DNA from: Catenulispora pinisilvae
Lineage (GTDB): Bacteria > Actinomycetota > Actinomycetes > Streptomycetales > Catenulisporaceae
Length of the DNA: 42,982 nt
Reading direction: 5' to 3'
Assembly: GCF_015356865.1 (NCBI RefSeq)
Contig: NZ_JAAFZA010000073.1
Location: 1 to 42,982, forward strand
Made by a program: the position numbers and the translations under genes. The stretch's first letter is position 1, and every line of letters begins with the position of its first letter. Under the pieces are notes generated by a model that searched no databases, was not told where the DNA came from, and saw only the letters and a list, made by a program, of their open reading frames with translations. Positions 39,770 to 42,982 of the stretch are shown piece after piece.

Positions 39770-41432
39770 GCTCGGCCAGCTGCTCCGCATACAGCGACAC
39801 CGGCTGCACCGGCGTCCCGGCCGAGACCATCACCGCCGGGAATCCGGGCACCAGCGGCGGGGCGGCCTTGCCGAGCGCGCCGAAGGACCAGTTGTACGAG
39901 GTCGGCGGGCTCTGGAAGGAGTAGGTGCCGGTGTCGCTGTTCCACGCGACCTGCGTGGCCCCGGCCCAGCCCTGGCCGCTGCCCTCGTTGTCGCGGTCAT
40001 ACAGCGACAGCTCGGTCGCGGACGTGCCGCCGGCGCCCTCGCGCATCACCAGGCGGTCGTAGAGGGTGCCGGAGGCCCAGCGCTGGTGCGGGCCGGCGTC
40101 GAAGCGCTTAGCGCCGACGTTGGTCGCGGTGCAGTCGCTGAACACGTTCGGCCCGGCGGTCTGCGCCTGCGTGGCCCAGGCGTGCAGGTTGCTGCCGGAG
40201 ACCTGGCAGCGCAGCACCAGCGACTGCTGACCGGCCAGCGTGTAGGCGACCGGCTGGGCGTGGACGTCCTGCGGGATCGCCTTCTCCATGCCCAGCGCCG
40301 AGGTGTCCTCCAGGGTGATCCGCTTGGCGCTCTCCCCCACGCCGCCCATCCCGGAGCCGAAGTCGTCGGCGACGATGTCGCGCGCCCAGCCGCCGTCCAC
40401 GGCGTCGAACGAGGCGAAGGAGGACGCGAAGTAGCCGGTGGTCGCGTAGTCAGGGGCCTGGGTGAACGCGATGCCGTCGGCCGACAGGTGCTCGACGCCG
40501 ACGTTGCCGATCCGGCCGGGGAAGGTGTACGGCCACACCACCGCGTGCGTGTACTGCTTCTCCAGGGCGTTGGTCAGCGGGATGTCGACGGTGACGGTCT
40601 TGGTGGCCGGGTCGAGCGCGGTGATGGTGCGCTCGAACTGTAGGCCGGCGTTGGGCTTCCACTGCACCGTGCCGCCGCCGGGACGCTGCGGGATCTTGTC
40701 CATGCCGATGGCGTGGATCCAGTTCTGCTCCTGCGGCCGCTGCACGACCACGGCCTGCCCGACCTTCAGGCCCGCAGCGCTGGCGACGTGGAAGGTGGTG
40801 GCGCCGATCGGGACGTAGTCGTCGGTGACGGCGACCTTGGCCCCGGCGGCCTGGCGCTGCCCGGTGCCCGCGAAGGCCACCACGGCGCGCGGGGTGCCGG
40901 TGGCGACCAGGTGGGTGCCGCCGGTGCCGGAGCCCGAGCCGCGCAGCACGACGCCCGAGGCGCTGATGGTGAGCGCACCGCCGAGCCGGAAGTCGCCGGG
41001 GCCGAGCAGGACCGCGCCGCGCAGGCCGGCCGCGTTCAGGGGCAGCGCGCTGACCTTGGCGATGGCGGCCTGGATGCGGGAGGTGTCATCGCCGGAGGAC
41101 GCGGCCTTGAGCGTGACGGCGACCGGGGCGGTCGGGATCGGGGTCTTGCCGTTGCCGTAACCGGCGTAGGAGAAGTCGGGGACGCGGTTGCCCTGGGAGT
41201 CGGCGCCGTAGGTGAGGTGGCCGTTGGCGAAGGTGATCCAGGAGGTGGTGGAGCTTTCAGCGGTCGAGCTTGCACTAGTGGAGCTTTCAGAGGCCGCAGC
41301 CGCTGCCGCAGCCGGCTGGACGGTGTCCGACGAGGGCTTGTCGGTCGCCGCGTTCGGGCTTTGTTGGCAGGCGGTGGCGGTCAGCAACAGGGCGGGGAGG
41401 GCGGCGAGGGCACGGAGGGCTCGACGATTCAC
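39765..41432 (-). CDS. Lipoprotein with right-handed beta-helix (pectate-lyase-like) fold
   Basis: This 555-aa protein starts with a lipoprotein signal (RALRALAALPALLLTATAC, lipobox Cys22). A Ser/Ala/Thr-rich linker runs to residue 65. The rest resembles pectate-lyase-superfamily beta-helices: DFSYAGYGNGKTPIP, DDTSRIQAAIAKVSALPL, GAVLLGPGDFRLGGALTISASGVVLRGSGSG and several coil repeats (GNVGVEHLSADGIAF, RITLEDTSALGM, LVLRCQVSGSN). It probably binds or cleaves a polysaccharide outside the membrane, but the lyase residues cannot be placed with confidence. It is divergent from the M28 peptidase, 113 bp apart; both are exported. Confidence 0.8.
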   Translation of the reverse strand: MNRRALRALAALPALLLTATACQQSPNAATDKPSSDTVQPAAAAAAASESSTSASSTAESSTTSWITFANGHLTYGADSQGNRVPDFSYAGYGNGKTPIPTAPVAVTLKAASSGDDTSRIQAAIAKVSALPLNAAGLRGAVLLGPGDFRLGGALTISASGVVLRGSGSGTGGTHLVATGTPRAVVAFAGTGQRQAAGAKVAVTDDYVPIGATTFHVASAAGLKVGQAVVVQRPQEQNWIHAIGMDKIPQRPGGGTVQWKPNAGLQFERTITALDPATKTVTVDIPLTNALEKQYTHAVVWPYTFPGRIGNVGVEHLSADGIAFTQAPDYATTGYFASSFASFDAVDGGWARDIVADDFGSGMGGVGESAKRITLEDTSALGMEKAIPQDVHAQPVAYTLAGQQSLVLRCQVSGSNLHAWATQAQTAGPNVFSDCTATNVGAKRFDAGPHQRWASGTLYDRLVMREGAGGTSATELSLYDRDNEGSGQGWAGATQVAWNSDTGTYSFQSPPTSYNWSFGALGKAAPPLVPGFPAVMVSAGTPVQPVSLYAEQLAER

Positions 41433-41545
41433 GACAGCAGGCTGACAGGGGGTGGGTAGGAATCGAGTAAAGAAGGTTAATCGGAGCTTCGGGCGCGGCG
41501 ACGTGGGCGCTTGCGGATGGCGAGTCCGGGAGTAGGTTCCGCAGC

Positions 41546-42982
41546 GTGACAGAGCATGGATCCGCTCGCTCAGGCCCGACCAGACGACAAGCTCTCTCCG
41601 GTGCGGCGGTACTCGGGACCGCCGCCACGCTCGGCGGCACGTCGGCGGCCGGGGTCGCCGCCGCCGCGACGTCCAGTGATGCGACCCCGGCCGCCGGCGT
41701 CACCGGTCAGAAACCGAGCCGGGACCTGCGCGAGCTGCTGGCGCAGATCGATCCGGAGCGGCTGAAGGCCACCGTCCTGAAGCTGACCACGTTCGGCACC
41801 CGGCACACCCTGTCCAGCCAGACCGATCCGGCGCGCGGCATCGGCGCGGCCACCGACTGGGTAGCGGCGCGGCTGGAGGCGATCGCGGCCACCTCCGGCG
41901 GGCGGATGACCGTGCAGCGGCAGACCTTCGTGCAGCCGGTGGCGTCGCGGATCCCGGTGCCGACGCCGATCACGAACGTGATCGCGACGTTGAAGGGCAC
42001 CGCGGCCACCGAGCGGGTGTACGTGGTCACCGGGCACCTGGACTCGCGCGTCACCGACGTCATGAACTTCACCAGCGACGCCCCCGGGGCCGACGACGAC
42101 GGCTCGGGCGTGGCCGCGGTGCTGGAGATGGCGCGGCTGTTCGCCACCCGCAGCTTCCCCGGGACGCTGGTGCTCGCCACGGTCGCCGGCGAGGAGCAGG
42201 GGCTTTACGGCTCCGCCTACATGGCCGCGCAGATGAAGCAGGCCGGGGCGGACGTGCAGGGGATGTTCAGCAACGACATCATCGGGGCCAGCAGCGCCTG
42301 GGACGGGACGCCGCCGAGCCCGCACACGGTACGGCTGTTCGTCGAGGGCGTGCCGACGTCGGAGACCGCGGCGCAGGCGGCGATCCGGCAGGAGGTCGGC
42401 GGGGAGAACGACGGGCCGTCGCGACAGCTGGCGCGGTTCGCGCGGGACGTCGCCGCGAACGACGCCACCGGCATGGACATCCGGGTGATCTGGCGTCGGG
42501 ACCGCTACCTGCGCGGGAGCGACCACATCTCGTTCCTGGAGCAGGCCTACCCGGCCGGGCGGTTCACCGAGCCGCGGGAGAACTTCGACCACGAACACCA
42601 GGACACGCGGGTCGTGGACGGAGTGCAGTTCGGCGACCTGGCAGAGTTCTGCGACTTCGACTACCTGGCCCGGGTCACTCGGGTCAACGCCGCCACGCTG
42701 TGGTCGCTGGCCGCCGGGCCCGGGACGCCGAAGGGCGTGACCATCCTGACCACGCCGCCGGACGGGTTCAGCGGGATCAACACCACGACGCTGACCTGGA
42801 CCCGCGGGGACGACGCCGGGCTGGCGGGGTACGAGGTGGTGCTGCGGGAGACGACGGCGGCGGCGTGGACGGAGGTGCTGCCGGTGGGGGACGTGACGAC
42901 GGTGACGCTGCCGATCGCGAAGGACAATGTGCAGTTCGGGCTGCGGGCGGTCGGGGCGGATGGGATGCGGAGTCCGGTGGCT
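41546..42982 (+). CDS. M28-family exported peptidase (partial, runs off the right edge)
   Basis: This frame is open from GTG 41546 to the window edge (479 codons, no stop). The start has GGGAGTAGG upstream. The N-terminus carries a Tat-type signal (PTRRQALSGAAVLGTAATLGG). The peptidase domain has the M28 zinc ligands in order: TGHLDS, GADDDGSGVA, EEQGLYGS, the Asp in SNDIIG and the His in GSDHISFLE. From about residue 415 a fibronectin-III-like domain begins (PKGVTILTTPPDGFSG, AGYEVVLRE). It would trim amino acids from peptides outside the cell as a two-zinc aminopeptidase. The C-terminus is not in view. Confidence 0.9.
   Translation, partial: MTEHGSARSGPTRRQALSGAAVLGTAATLGGTSAAGVAAAATSSDATPAAGVTGQKPSRDLRELLAQIDPERLKATVLKLTTFGTRHTLSSQTDPARGIGAATDWVAARLEAIAATSGGRMTVQRQTFVQPVASRIPVPTPITNVIATLKGTAATERVYVVTGHLDSRVTDVMNFTSDAPGADDDGSGVAAVLEMARLFATRSFPGTLVLATVAGEEQGLYGSAYMAAQMKQAGADVQGMFSNDIIGASSAWDGTPPSPHTVRLFVEGVPTSETAAQAAIRQEVGGENDGPSRQLARFARDVAANDATGMDIRVIWRRDRYLRGSDHISFLEQAYPAGRFTEPRENFDHEHQDTRVVDGVQFGDLAEFCDFDYLARVTRVNAATLWSLAAGPGTPKGVTILTTPPDGFSGINTTTLTWTRGDDAGLAGYEVVLRETTAAAWTEVLPVGDVTTVTLPIAKDNVQFGLRAVGADGMRSPVA

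Overview
The window is a piece of chromosome from a high-GC actinomycete. Support comes from the strong third-position GC bias, many GTG starts, several starts with no Shine-Dalgarno that fit leaderless transcripts, and families typical of actinomycetes (DUF1707, DUF2993/LmeA-like, FCD-type GntR regulators, P450s, CynX-type MFS, TIGR/DinB-like proteins). Gene density and mix resemble Streptomyces or Catenulispora; a genus call would be inference. No tRNA, rRNA, CRISPR array, transposase or phage gene was seen.

Layout. 0-7.3 kb: a GntR regulator, two secreted or lipid-anchored esterases facing tail to tail, a cupin, and a carboxylesterase/NTF2-like pair divergent from a TetR regulator. 6.9-12.6 kb: a VOC protein divergent from a GntR-MFS pair, then a FUSC transporter and an LmeA-like protein. 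12.6-21.2 kb: two cytochrome P450s, DUF1707, an ArsR-SRPBCC-reductase operon, a TetR-membrane protein operon, an unknown protein, and a TetR/SDR divergent pair around a 55-bp symmetric palindrome. 21.3-31.7 kb: a 2OG-Fe(II) oxygenase with an unknown partner, a tiny exported peptide, MarR plus a giant fused ABC exporter, a LysR regulator with an internal deletion, and ung. 32.1-37.4 kb: a cytoplasmic subtilisin, a sigma factor, a 155-aa protein and a TPR-CHAT caspase-like protease. 37.5 kb to the end: VOC, enoyl-CoA hydratase, DinB-like, a beta-helix lipoprotein and a Tat-exported M28 peptidase cut by the window edge.

The most interesting part is the protease-sigma-CHAT cassette. All catalytic residues of both proteases are present. 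The gene set resembles, by analogy only, the TPR-CHAT/target/sigma logic of type III-E CRISPR, but with no CRISPR parts. It is preceded by a 430-bp region holding nine runs of five or six G's, several of them displayed in the loops of perfect hairpins whose stems differ in sequence.

A second window-wide signal is a class of short tandem repeats (7-18 bp units) that sit on stop codons of about ten different genes, plus further in-frame repeats that lengthen protein ends or linkers.
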